Source: Paenibacillus_E oryzisoli_A (GTDB lineage: Bacteria > Bacillota > Bacilli > Paenibacillales > NBRC-103111). From it: 64,000 bases of DNA. The position numbers were made by a program, and so were the translations under genes. Shown here one piece after another: positions 1 through 8,151 of this stretch. The number at the start of each line of letters is the position of its first letter. Position 1 is the stretch's first letter. The stretch lies in NCBI RefSeq assembly GCF_050467285.1, contig NZ_JBCMUN010000001.1, forward strand, positions 496,001-560,000, read 5' to 3'. Below the pieces are notes generated by a model. The model saw nothing but the letters and a program-made list of their open reading frames with translations. It was not told the origin of the DNA and did not search any database.

Positions 1-60
1 CATAACAAGCTGCCTGCTGCATCAGCATCGCAAATTCATGGAGAGGGCTTGGTCATATGA
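1..60 (+). CDS. 3' end of an upstream gene (partial)
   Basis: The first reading frame is open from base 1 to a TGA at 58-60, giving a 19-residue tail ending in GEGLVI. The stop overlaps the ATG of the next gene in an ATGA arrangement, which is typical of translationally coupled genes in one operon. The product cannot be recognised from this tail; the context suggests another exopolysaccharide biosynthesis gene. The short length leaves real doubt that this frame is the coding one. Confidence 0.45.
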   Translation, partial: HNKLPAASASQIHGEGLVI

Positions 61-1433
61 ATAACTTAAATCGGTCTAGGGGATTAAAGTGGGTCATTTG
101 TCTGGTGGATTGCATTGTGGTTGCAATTAGTTATCTCCTTGCTTACAGCGTGAGTCGCCAATTAAGCGATTCTGCTGCCACTTTAACTAACATCCTGAAT
201 TATATCCCTTGGACTGTGTTAATGTGCATCCTAACATATCAATTTTTTAACTTATATGCATTCGCGGGACGCATCTCGCATTCGAAATATTACTACAATG
301 TCATCATTGCGCATATGATGATCGTTGTTGAATGGATGCTGCTAAAATATGGTATCAAAGCATTAAGCATGACTACTAGTATGGTTCTCATGGCACTGAT
401 CATCCAACTCACTTCGATAACCGGCATTAGAATCATGTTATTCAGAGTGCAATCCAAAAAACTTAGTAAAAAAAGAGCGCTTATTTTTGTTAAAAATGTA
501 AGACCGGACAATGGTATGATCCAAAAGGTTTTAACCAAAGGAGAAAAATGGTTTGAAGTGAGCGGTGTCGTTCAGACAGAAGCAGATGGGATAGAGATTA
601 AAGCAGATGCTTTCCAGGATAGTGATTTATTTATCATTAGCCCGGATATTGATCCTGCAATAAAAGAAGAGTTGCTACGATTGGCAGGTATGCAAGGCAA
701 AGAAGTTTTGCTCATTCCAGAGTTCTATGAGCTTTTCATACTAGGTGCAGAAACCCAGCAAATTGACGATATGCTCGTTTATTCGATTCAACCTCCGCAT
801 TTGAACCAGTTTGAGAAAGCAATGAAACGTGCTTTGGATTTGATTATTTCGATAACACTTCTCATCTGTACTTCGCCAATCCTCCTATTGATGATGTTCA
901 TCATTCCTTTATCATCACGGGGTAAAGCCTTCTTCTTGCAGGAAAGGGTTGGAGAAGATGAGAAGCCATTCAAGATCTTAAAGTTTCGAAGCATGGTAGA
1001 TAATGCAGAGAAACACACAGGTCCTGTACTTGCTACAGAAAGAGATGCCAGAATCACGAAGATTGGTGCATTCATAAGAGCTACTAGAATTGATGAATTG
1101 CCTCAATTGATTAATGTCATTCGAGGAGAAATGAGTTTGGTGGGTCCAAGGCCTGAACGTGCTTTTTTTACGCAGGCTTTTACTAAAGAGTTACCACAGT
1201 ATCCTTACCGCTTTATGGTGAAGCCTGGTATTACAGGAATGGCACAAGTTATGGGAAATTACAGTACATTGCCGTCAGATAAATTGAGGTACGATTTGAT
1301 GTATATCAAAAACTATTCGCTGGTTTTAGATTTAAAAATCTTATTTCAAACCATTCTTGTCGTTCTGCATCGGGAGCAATCAAAAGGTATTAAAGTAGAG
1401 GACATACAGTTAGGAGTAAAATTAAATGCGTAA
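57..1433 (+). CDS. Polyprenyl-phosphate sugar-1-phosphate transferase (exopolysaccharide initiation)
   Basis: 458 residues with the layout of the WbaP/EpsL-type bacterial sugar transferase family. About four hydrophobic segments lie in the first 130 residues, then a cytosolic linker, then another membrane segment near 262-285. The catalytic domain runs from about 258 to the end and shows the family blocks KRALD, QERVG, KFRSM, the Asp-Glu pair at 346-347 in RIDELPQL, SLVGPRPE and KPGITGMAQ. Known members transfer a sugar-1-phosphate from a UDP-sugar to undecaprenyl phosphate at the inner face of the membrane, starting repeat-unit assembly. The sugar cannot be told from sequence. It heads a co-directional run with an epimerase and a deacetylase-like gene. 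Confidence 0.9.
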   Translation: MNNLNRSRGLKWVICLVDCIVVAISYLLAYSVSRQLSDSAATLTNILNYIPWTVLMCILTYQFFNLYAFAGRISHSKYYYNVIIAHMMIVVEWMLLKYGIKALSMTTSMVLMALIIQLTSITGIRIMLFRVQSKKLSKKRALIFVKNVRPDNGMIQKVLTKGEKWFEVSGVVQTEADGIEIKADAFQDSDLFIISPDIDPAIKEELLRLAGMQGKEVLLIPEFYELFILGAETQQIDDMLVYSIQPPHLNQFEKAMKRALDLIISITLLICTSPILLLMMFIIPLSSRGKAFFLQERVGEDEKPFKILKFRSMVDNAEKHTGPVLATERDARITKIGAFIRATRIDELPQLINVIRGEMSLVGPRPERAFFTQAFTKELPQYPYRFMVKPGITGMAQVMGNYSTLPSDKLRYDLMYIKNYSLVLDLKILFQTILVVLHREQSKGIKVEDIQLGVKLNA

Positions 1434-1474
1434 TGAATGCAAAACAAAAGTATGTATGACGTAAGGAGCAGGGT

Positions 1475-2548
1475 ATGAAAAAAATGATAACCATTGTTGG
1501 GGCTAGACCACAATTCATTAAAGTCGCGCCGGTTTCTAGAGTTTTAAGACAAACTTATCAAGAGCTCCTAGTGAACACAGGTCAACACTATGATTTTAAT
1601 ATGTCAGGTGTATTTTTTGAAGAACTGCAAATTCCAAGGCCTGATTATAATTTGGAAGTTGGTTCGCACACGCATGGTAAACAAACGGGGATGATGTTGG
1701 GGGCAATCGAAGAAATATTAATGAAAGAAAAGCCTGACGGTGTTTTAGTGTACGGCGATACCAATTCAACACTAGCAGGAGCATTGGCAGCAAGTAAGTT
1801 ACATATTCCTCTTTTTCATATAGAAGCGGGGCTGAGAAGTTATAACAGACAAATGCCAGAAGAAATAAACCGTGTTATGACGGATCATTTATCAAATTTG
1901 CTCTTTGCTCCTACCGAGAGAGCCGTACATAATCTTGCATTAGAGAATATCAAACATAATGTGCGGTTGAGCGGTGATGTGATGTATGATGCAGTACGAT
2001 ACAATTATGAACTCGCTCGCAGTAAGTTTGATGTAAGTAATTTGGGCCAAAGTAAAGGATCCTATTATTTATGTACAATTCATAGAGCTGAGAACACGGA
2101 TCAGCCAACGAGATTAAAGGCAATTATAAATTCACTTTTTGGCCTGGAGATTCCTGTTCTCTTGCCTCTTCATCCTAGAACGCACAAAATTCTCAAGGGA
2201 TTAGGGCTTATGGAGGAAATCCATAAACACAAACATATTAAATTGATGGAGCCTGTGTCCTATTTAGAAATGATTATTCTTGAAATGGAGGCAAAAGGAA
2301 TTATTACCGATTCTGGTGGTGTGCAAAAAGAAGCTTATTTTGCCAAGGTTCCTTGTTTCACATTGAGAGACGAAACAGAATGGGAAGAGACCGTGGAGAC
2401 AGGGTGGAATACGCTGGTGAACCCATTAACAATGGATCTAAACAAAGTCATGAATCAAAAAAGAATGTCAAGCTATAAAGATGATTTATATGGCAATGGG
2501 CATGCATCACAGCAAATTGTAAGTCAATTGGATGCCTTTTTTGGTTAA
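1475..2548 (+). CDS. wecB: UDP-N-acetylglucosamine 2-epimerase (non-hydrolysing)
   Basis: 357 residues, slightly shorter than the common 370-380. The N-terminus carries the family pattern GARPQFIK and then NTGQHYD; the middle has VYGDTNST and HIEAGLRS; the C-terminal half has TIHRAENTD and the UDP-binding block TDSGGVQKEA (Asp at 279) followed by RDETEW. These identify the MnaA/WecB family, which interconverts UDP-GlcNAc and UDP-ManNAc in the cytosol. ManNAc units are common in exopolysaccharides and wall teichoic acid linkage units, fitting the sugar transferase upstream. An AAGGAG site precedes the ATG. A chromosomal second copy for wall synthesis may exist elsewhere. Confidence 0.93.
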   Translation: MKKMITIVGARPQFIKVAPVSRVLRQTYQELLVNTGQHYDFNMSGVFFEELQIPRPDYNLEVGSHTHGKQTGMMLGAIEEILMKEKPDGVLVYGDTNSTLAGALAASKLHIPLFHIEAGLRSYNRQMPEEINRVMTDHLSNLLFAPTERAVHNLALENIKHNVRLSGDVMYDAVRYNYELARSKFDVSNLGQSKGSYYLCTIHRAENTDQPTRLKAIINSLFGLEIPVLLPLHPRTHKILKGLGLMEEIHKHKHIKLMEPVSYLEMIILEMEAKGIITDSGGVQKEAYFAKVPCFTLRDETEWEETVETGWNTLVNPLTMDLNKVMNQKRMSSYKDDLYGNGHASQQIVSQLDAFFG

Positions 2549-2585
2549 TACTTGTATGGAACTGAACAGGGGGAATAGCATTATT

Positions 2586-3578
2586 ATGCGGAAGGAAAAT
2601 AAAAAAAAGATACTTTTAACATTTGATTATGAAGTTTTCTTCAGAAAATCGGGAACGTTTGAGTACTGCATTCAAAAACCTGTAAATGACTTGTTAGTAT
2701 TTTTTGAGACGCATAACATTGGTGCCACTTTTTTTGTTGATGTTTTGTATTATTTAAGATTGCTTGAATATGAGGAAACGAGACCTACTGCAGAACTTCT
2801 CAAATCACAATTACAGCGATTAGTTCTTTCAGGCAGCAGAATTGAGCCGCATTTGCATCCTCACTGGCTAGATGCCACTTATGTCAACGGCGCTTGGGAG
2901 TTCCCGCATTATCAACGTTACCGTTTACAGGCATTAAATGAATCTGAAATTATAGGTTTGTTTCGTAAGTCTTGCCGTGTTCTAGAAGAAATTGCAGGTG
3001 AAGTCCAGAATGATTACAAAGTGATGTCGTATCGAGCAGGCGGTTGGTGTATTCAGCCTTTCGAGCAGTTAAAGAAATCTTTTCTGGAATGCGGCGTGAT
3101 CGTAGATAGTTCTGTGGCACCTTACATGAAGGGAAGCAGCTCCGTACATAGTTTCGATTTTTCGGAAGTTAAGCCTATGAGTTACTATCGCTTTAATACA
3201 GATCCAACCAAGAGTGAACAAAATGGAGATTTAATTGAAATACCGATATCTACCTTCCGATGCAGCAGTTATTCGAAGATAAAAAGAAAGTTCAAGAATA
3301 AATTACATCGCAATGAACTGATCCCTTATGGTGATGGAAATGGCATTCCAGTATCTTCTGTAAACAGATTTTTACCTGCCTATGAAATGGTATCGCTTGA
3401 ACGCATGTTTCCCGGAGACTTATCCCGCATCATTCAACATTCGGAGCAAGATGTTGTAAATATTATTTCGCATCCAAAAGGATTATCGAAAATGTCCTTT
3501 CACTGCCTAGACTGGCTCGTGCGGAATAATCATCAATTTATGACAATTAAAGAATATTACGAGCAAGAAGTGATGTAG
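2586..3578 (+). CDS. Polysaccharide deacetylase-like (NodB-type) protein
   Basis: A divergent carbohydrate esterase family 4-like fold. The N-terminus reads KILLTFDYE, matching the metal-binding TFD motif; EPHLHPHW near residues 95-102 supplies the two metal-ligand histidines; YRAGGW near 150 matches the Arg-containing motif. No signal peptide or membrane segment is seen, so it probably acts in the cytosol on a sugar nucleotide or lipid-linked precursor, unlike secreted peptidoglycan deacetylases. An ATG at 2532 is also in frame and would overlap the epimerase gene; 2586 is preferred because homology begins just after it and a GGGGGA lies about ten bases upstream. Similar proteins occur in capsule and EPS clusters. 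Confidence 0.75.
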   Translation: MRKENKKKILLTFDYEVFFRKSGTFEYCIQKPVNDLLVFFETHNIGATFFVDVLYYLRLLEYEETRPTAELLKSQLQRLVLSGSRIEPHLHPHWLDATYVNGAWEFPHYQRYRLQALNESEIIGLFRKSCRVLEEIAGEVQNDYKVMSYRAGGWCIQPFEQLKKSFLECGVIVDSSVAPYMKGSSSVHSFDFSEVKPMSYYRFNTDPTKSEQNGDLIEIPISTFRCSSYSKIKRKFKNKLHRNELIPYGDGNGIPVSSVNRFLPAYEMVSLERMFPGDLSRIIQHSEQDVVNIISHPKGLSKMSFHCLDWLVRNNHQFMTIKEYYEQEVM

Positions 3579-3596
3579 TGAAAATAAGCCCTAACC

Positions 3597-3620
3597 ATAA
3601 ACGGGCAACGGGCTCTTTCT
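3597..3620 (+). terminator. Weak terminator-like hairpin between convergent genes
   Basis: A short stem AGCCC/GGGCT with a 12-nt loop is followed by CTTTCTTT just after the deacetylase-like gene and before the convergent pectate-lyase-fold gene. The stem is only five pairs, so this is tentative. Confidence 0.35.
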
Positions 3621-3637
3621 TTGATATTATGGTGCTG

Positions 3638-5014
3638 TCAGCTATTTAAATAAATAGATGAGTTTCCTTCAGGTGTACGAATCGCAAAGGTTTTAGCCGT
3701 AATATTGTTATTTGAACAACGAATATTATTTTGTATGAAGTTAGGTAAGTAGGTCGTGAGATCGATGCCGCCACCATCAGGCATATGAATGATATTTTCA
3801 GTGATAGTTCCTCGGGTGGCATTCTGCCAATTCCAAATACCGCGCTCGCCGTTCTCCAGGATATTAGATGAAATTGAAAAATCTTCTATGTTCCCCACTC
3901 GGATGGATGTGGTTCCTATTTTTTTGCTTTGTGTCCCCATTGTAATTGTATTAGCACTCACTTCAATGTTCCTAACTGTTTGAGATGAAGTAATCTCTAT
4001 CCCTGAATAAAAGCTTCCTCTTCCTTCCAATACATTATTTGCTACCTTGATATTATTTCCATATACACTAATTCCTGCATACATATCGGGGGCTAACTTG
4101 CCTTTATCTTTGCCTTGATAGTAATTGTTGTTTAAATAATTATTCAAAATGTGATTTCCCGTTACTTCAATTCCATTTGCGTAAAGTTTGATTGCCCTTT
4201 TTGCACAATTGTAGAAGGTATTATTTTTTATAGTACTATTTGTATTTTGAATTATATTTTTATTAAGAAGAGGATCCTCGTAATAAATACCATCGCCATC
4301 ATCGGCAGGACCAATATCATGAATTGTGGTGTTCTGAATGCTTAGGTTTGTTGAAGATTTTTCTGAGGCGCCGGGCGTAGTCGTAATGTAAATACCTCTT
4401 GCAATTAAGCTTCCATCCAGTTGGTGAAGAGAAACTACGTTTTGGATTTCAGTTTGATCAATGGCAATTGAATAGGTATTCCCATAAATCAGAATGCCAG
4501 CAACAATGGAAGAATAAAAATCGCTGGACTTGTCATCACTTTGAGAGGCATTGGAGACTAGACTATTGGAGATTTGAACTTTTGAGCTTCCTGGCTGGAT
4601 GACCACCACGCGGTTGACGGTGTTATTGCCATCAAATTGTATCTGGTTAATCTGTATGTTTGAACCGGATATGTAAAATAGGCTCCATGCAAATTTGGAT
4701 TTGTCGGCTTTAATGACCGAATTCAAACCATCACCAACCATTCTGGTATTTGATTTTATCATAAGAGTGTCATTGGCATTGACGATATAAGTACCTGCAG
4801 GGAAGTAGATACTTAATTTTTTCTTAGTACCGGCATCAAGAGCTGTTTGAATCGAACGAGTATCGTCACTAATACCATCTCCTTTCGCACCAAAATCCTT
4901 AACGTTGAGGATGGTAGGAGTTGGATGAAAATATTTGTATATTAAAAAAAGAACAAGGAGAATAGCAATAACTAAGAGTAAGTATCTTATATGCTTGTAG
5001 TCCAATTTGAACAC
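3638..5014 (-). CDS. Membrane-anchored pectate-lyase-superfamily (right-handed beta-helix) protein
   Basis: 458 residues. A single hydrophobic segment at about 9-27 after a short basic N-terminus looks like an uncleaved signal anchor, placing the rest outside the membrane. The mature part opens with VKDFGAKGDGISDDT and ALDAG, the standard start of the Pectate_lyase_3/pectinesterase-like beta-helix family, then FPAGTYIV. The remainder consists of repeating N-rich strands (NTIYNN-like, GIYI, ITENII) typical of a parallel beta-helix. Family members are polysaccharide lyases, hydrolases or epimerases, and relatives in EPS clusters trim or modify the polymer. It is transcribed toward the biosynthetic genes. 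No catalytic residue can be assigned, so the exact reaction is open. Confidence 0.8.
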   Translation of the reverse strand: MFKLDYKHIRYLLLVIAILLVLFLIYKYFHPTPTILNVKDFGAKGDGISDDTRSIQTALDAGTKKKLSIYFPAGTYIVNANDTLMIKSNTRMVGDGLNSVIKADKSKFAWSLFYISGSNIQINQIQFDGNNTVNRVVVIQPGSSKVQISNSLVSNASQSDDKSSDFYSSIVAGILIYGNTYSIAIDQTEIQNVVSLHQLDGSLIARGIYITTTPGASEKSSTNLSIQNTTIHDIGPADDGDGIYYEDPLLNKNIIQNTNSTIKNNTFYNCAKRAIKLYANGIEVTGNHILNNYLNNNYYQGKDKGKLAPDMYAGISVYGNNIKVANNVLEGRGSFYSGIEITSSQTVRNIEVSANTITMGTQSKKIGTTSIRVGNIEDFSISSNILENGERGIWNWQNATRGTITENIIHMPDGGGIDLTTYLPNFIQNNIRCSNNNITAKTFAIRTPEGNSSIYLNS

Positions 5015-5073
5015 GGCAAAAGCTCCCCCTCAATAAAAAAATAATAGAATATTTGAAAAAGAACTTGATTAGA

Positions 5074-5115
5074 TACATATTGTATCATATTATATATATA
5101 AGTACAAAATGTATC
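5074..5115. promoter_or_regulatory. Paired palindromic sites in the divergent promoter region
   Basis: Two 13-bp copies differing at two positions, TACATATTGTATC at 5074-5086 and TACAAAATGTATC at 5103-5115, lie 29 bp apart in very AT-rich DNA upstream of the beta-helix gene. Each has inverted TACA/TGTA half-sites around three A/T bases. The arrangement looks like a pair of operators; the regulator is unknown. Confidence 0.45.
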
Positions 5116-5155
5116 TATCGGTGTGATAGAACAGGTAAAGGAGTTGACGTGTTAC

Positions 5156-5380
5156 ATGAATGAAGCTACTACGGTTTACTGTTTGGAGTGTAATTTGTTA
5201 GTACTAAGGAATGAAGCGCAAATCATATTTAGAACAGGCTTTTATAGAACGAATATTCCGTTATGTCATTGCAAATATTGCTCTTGTATAGAAGATAGAA
5301 TAACAGAAGTTGGGATTATCGCTGATGCGGGAAAAACAAAATTTCATTCGAATGATCTTGGTGAGATAGCGTACTTATAA
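5156..5380 (+). CDS. Small Cys-rich hypothetical protein
   Basis: A 74-residue frame starting at ATG 5156, with AAAGGAG about 12 bases upstream; a GTG at 5123 is in frame but would place the ribosome site inside the gene. It has CLEC near the N-terminus and CHCKYCSC in the middle, six cysteines in two clusters, which suggests a zinc-binding or redox role. No family is recognised. It is AT-rich like the EPS genes to its left and is followed directly by a strong terminator, which supports it being expressed. It could still be a chance frame. Confidence 0.5.
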   Translation: MNEATTVYCLECNLLVLRNEAQIIFRTGFYRTNIPLCHCKYCSCIEDRITEVGIIADAGKTKFHSNDLGEIAYL

Positions 5381-5392
5381 AATAATTAATGC

Positions 5393-5432
5393 AAAAACCA
5401 ATCCTAACTACAAAAGAAAGGATTGGTTTTTT
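5393..5432. terminator. Bidirectional rho-independent terminator
   Basis: Perfect stem AAAAACCAATCCT (5393-5405) pairing with AGGATTGGTTTTT (5419 on), 13-nt loop, with runs of T at the 3' side on both strands. It separates the AT-rich EPS region from the GC-richer chromosome and serves the convergent genes on each side. Confidence 0.88.
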
Positions 5433-5454
5433 GGTATTCCGGAGTTGTTCCACC

Positions 5455-5883
5455 CTACCCCAGCAAATGCAGATATGCGCTGTAATCGATCTCCTCCCGA
5501 TCCAGGAAGGAGGTCAAGCTCTTATAGTCGCGCCGCGGCGTCGCCAAAATGTAGCCCTCGATGCAGTGCGCGCGGGTCACTTCGGTTGCGTTCGCTTCCA
5601 ACGCGACTTGTCCGATTCGCGCGGCGATCGAGTGCTTCGCGATGTCGCGGAACGCGGTAGGCACAGGCGAGACAAGCTTGTCGAGGAAATCTTTAGAATC
5701 CTCCGTCCACAGATGGCGGGAGCTATCGACGTAATGATTTTGCCAATCCAGCTTGGATTTGCCGTCTTCCTTGGGCAGAACCTTGAGAAATTTGCGAAAC
5801 ATGAAATAGCCGCCGACCCCCATGAAGAACAGGAGAACGAACGCCCAGAACAGGATAAAAATCATGAATGTATCGTGAGCCAT
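5455..5883 (-). CDS. DUF2621 membrane protein (YneK-like)
   Basis: 142 residues: one membrane segment at about 7-28, then a basic MFRKFLKVLPKEDGKS stretch and a soluble domain with WQNHYVD and TRAHCIEGY. This matches, from memory, the DUF2621 family that includes Bacillus subtilis YneK. Function is unknown. A GAGGTGA ribosome site precedes the ATG. It is divergent from the endonuclease IV gene and convergent with the AT-rich EPS end. Confidence 0.75.
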   Translation of the reverse strand: MAHDTFMIFILFWAFVLLFFMGVGGYFMFRKFLKVLPKEDGKSKLDWQNHYVDSSRHLWTEDSKDFLDKLVSPVPTAFRDIAKHSIAARIGQVALEANATEVTRAHCIEGYILATPRRDYKSLTSFLDREEIDYSAYLHLLG

Positions 5884-6003
5884 ATGGATGTCACCTCAGC
5901 AGCGTGTAAGGATATGTTAAGAATTATAGCGTATTTCTAGATTTCTTGCGACATTCCGAGTAAAATAGGAAGGTAGTACTCACATACAAAGGAGTTTTGA
6001 ACC

Positions 6004-7131
6004 ATGCCCAAAATTGGCTCGCACGTTTCCTTTTCGGACAAAGGCTTGCTGAATGCAGCCGAAGAAGCCGTTTCCTACGGCTCCTCTACCTTCATGATAT
6101 ACACAGGTGCACCACAAAATACGCGCCGCAAGCCGATCGAAGAGCAGTACGTCGAAGAAGGCAAAGCGGTGATGGACAAGCATGCGATGAACGAAATCGT
6201 CGTTCACGCGCCGTACATTATCAACCTCGGCTCTTACAAAGACGATACGTATGAGCTCGCGGTCCGCTTCTTGCAGGAAGAAATTCGCCGCACGGATTAC
6301 CTCGGCGTGAAGAACATCGTCCTGCATCCGGGCGCTTACACGGATAAGGATTCGGATTACGGCATTGCGCGTATCGCGGAAGGCTTGAATGAAGTGCTTG
6401 CCGGCGTCAAAGACACGAACGTGAACATCGCGCTCGAGACGATGGCGGGCAAAGGCACGGAAATCGGCCGCAGCTTCGAGGAACTCGCGGAAATTATGGA
6501 GCAGGTCGAGTTTAACAATAAACTCACCGTCTGCCTGGATACGTGCCACGTGCACGATGCCGGCTACGATATTGTGAACGATCTGGACGGTGTGCTGCGC
6601 CACTTTGACCGTACGGTTGGGCTTGAGAAGCTGGCTGTCCTCCATCTCAACGACAGCAAGAACCCGCGCGGCGCGGCCAAAGACCGCCATGCGCCGCTCG
6701 GCTCGGGCTGGATCGGCTTCGAGGCGATGAACAACGTGGCAAACCACGAGTCGCTGCAGCATCTGCCGATGATTCTGGAGACGCCGTGGATCGGCAAGGA
6801 AGACAAGACGCAGCGTCCGATGTACGAAGCAGAGATCGCGCTGCTGTCTGGCAACCTCGGCGGACGCTTCGGCGGCGATTTCTTGGACGGTGTTGAGCGC
6901 ATCGCGCACCTCATGAACAAGCGGGACATTCACTTCCGCGATTTCGTTGTGAAGACTTGGGAGCTGCTCAAGAACGACGCCAAAGCGAAGAAAGCGGACG
7001 GACGCGAGCCGCTAGAGCGTTTGTACGATATTTTGCATGAAGAGCAACTGTTCGCCGATCTGAGCGAAGAGCAGATCAATCAGCGTTTGATCGTTTGGCT
7101 GGCTGGCAGCGATGTATTGAAGAAAGCGTAA
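6004..7131 (+). CDS. nfo: Endonuclease IV (AP endonuclease) with a C-terminal extension
   Basis: An AP-site 5' endonuclease of base excision repair. All nine zinc ligands of the family are visible: H68, H108, E145, D179, H182, H214, D227, H229 and E259, in contexts HAPY, HPGAY, LETMAGKG, LDTCHVHDAGYD, HLNDSK, DRHAPLGSG and LETPW. The catalytic TIM barrel is complete by about residue 283, the usual end of Nfo (280-300). Here about 90 further residues follow, with a GGRFGG turn and then a helical charged segment (FVVKTWELLKNDAK, EEQLFADLSEEQI). AAAGGAG precedes the start. The extension is not part of classical Nfo and may be a lineage-specific module. Confidence 0.95.
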   Translation: MPKIGSHVSFSDKGLLNAAEEAVSYGSSTFMIYTGAPQNTRRKPIEEQYVEEGKAVMDKHAMNEIVVHAPYIINLGSYKDDTYELAVRFLQEEIRRTDYLGVKNIVLHPGAYTDKDSDYGIARIAEGLNEVLAGVKDTNVNIALETMAGKGTEIGRSFEELAEIMEQVEFNNKLTVCLDTCHVHDAGYDIVNDLDGVLRHFDRTVGLEKLAVLHLNDSKNPRGAAKDRHAPLGSGWIGFEAMNNVANHESLQHLPMILETPWIGKEDKTQRPMYEAEIALLSGNLGGRFGGDFLDGVERIAHLMNKRDIHFRDFVVKTWELLKNDAKAKKADGREPLERLYDILHEEQLFADLSEEQINQRLIVWLAGSDVLKKA

Positions 7132-7156
7132 GACGCGTTTAGCTAGGGGGAGAACC

Positions 7157-8056
7157 ATGGAAGTGGGAAGCAATAGCAGCACTGTTCGCAGGGAAAGCGA
7201 ATGGAAGAATAGAGCGAGAATGTTGATTTCTTGCCCGGATCAGCCGGGAATTGTAGCAGCGGTATCCCAGTTTTTGTATGAGTATGGCGCGAATATCGTG
7301 CAGTCCGATCAATATACGATGGACCCGGAAGGCGGCATGTTCTTCATTCGGATCGAATTCGATCTTGAGAACCTGGCCGATCGTGTCGAGAAGTTGAGAC
7401 AGGACTTCTCCGTTATCGCGGACAAGCTGTCCATGTCGTGGAGCCTCTCGCTGGCCAGCCGGAAAAAGCGGATCGCGATCTTTGTCTCCAAAGAAGATCA
7501 CGCCTTAATGGAGCTGCTGTGGCACTGGCGCGCCGGCGATTTGAACGCCGACATCGCGATGGTCGTCAGCAATCATCCGGACATGCGCGAGTTGGTAGAG
7601 CCGTTCGGCATCCCGTATCACCACATTCCGGTGACCGCTGCGACGAAGGCGGAAGCGGAGCAGAAGCAACTGGAAGTAGTCGGCGACACGGTCGACACGA
7701 TTATTCTCGCGCGCTATATGCAGATCGTATCGCCGACGTTCATCAAGCATTATGCGAACCGCATCATTAATATCCATCACTCCTTCCTGCCGGCGTTTGT
7801 CGGCGGCAAGCCGTATGCGCAGGCGCATAACCGTGGCGTCAAGATCATCGGCGCTACCGCGCACTACGTAACGGAAGAGCTGGACGGCGGTCCGATCATT
7901 GAGCAGGACGTGCAGCGCGTAAGTCACCGCGACAATGTCGAGGACTTGAAGCGGATAGGCCGTCACATCGAGCGCATCGTGCTGGCACGGGCGGTCGCCT
8001 GGCATGTGGATGACCGGGTTATTGTACACAATAATAAAACAGTCGTATTCAATTAA
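7157..8056 (+). CDS. purU: Formyltetrahydrofolate deformylase
   Basis: 299 residues. An N-terminal ACT domain (about 20-95; SCPDQPGIVAAVSQFL) is followed by a formyltransferase-fold catalytic domain with AIFVSKEDHAL, YMQIVS, NIHHSFLPAF and GATAHYVTEELDGGPII, which contain the Asn, His and Asp catalytic triad of PurU. The enzyme hydrolyses 10-formyl-THF to formate and THF, balancing one-carbon pools and supplying formate for purine synthesis. GGGGGAG lies five bases before the ATG; a terminator follows. The 25-bp gap to nfo allows co-transcription. Confidence 0.96.
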   Translation: MEVGSNSSTVRRESEWKNRARMLISCPDQPGIVAAVSQFLYEYGANIVQSDQYTMDPEGGMFFIRIEFDLENLADRVEKLRQDFSVIADKLSMSWSLSLASRKKRIAIFVSKEDHALMELLWHWRAGDLNADIAMVVSNHPDMRELVEPFGIPYHHIPVTAATKAEAEQKQLEVVGDTVDTIILARYMQIVSPTFIKHYANRIINIHHSFLPAFVGGKPYAQAHNRGVKIIGATAHYVTEELDGGPIIEQDVQRVSHRDNVEDLKRIGRHIERIVLARAVAWHVDDRVIVHNNKTVVFN

Positions 8057-8088
8057 TTCCCTGCTTGCTGCGGGGAGGACATAAGAAA

Positions 8089-8138
8089 GGCTTCCCTGCC
8101 AAGGCTAACGTTGAGCCTGGCCTCGGGAAGCCTTTTTT
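8089..8138 (+). terminator. Rho-independent terminator after purU
   Basis: Stem GGCTTCCC (8089-8096) with GGGAAGCC (8125-8132) and a further internal hairpin in the loop, followed by six T. It lies between the convergent purU and ger operon. Confidence 0.8.
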
Positions 8139-8151
8139 GCTAAAAATGAGC

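Noticed and set aside
5389..5940. 183-residue plus-strand reading frame
   Set aside because: It lies opposite the DUF2621 gene, has shadow-like composition and starts within the terminator.
8057..8151. Possible small RNA between purU and the ger operon
   Set aside because: The only structure is the terminator hairpin; no separate promoter is seen.
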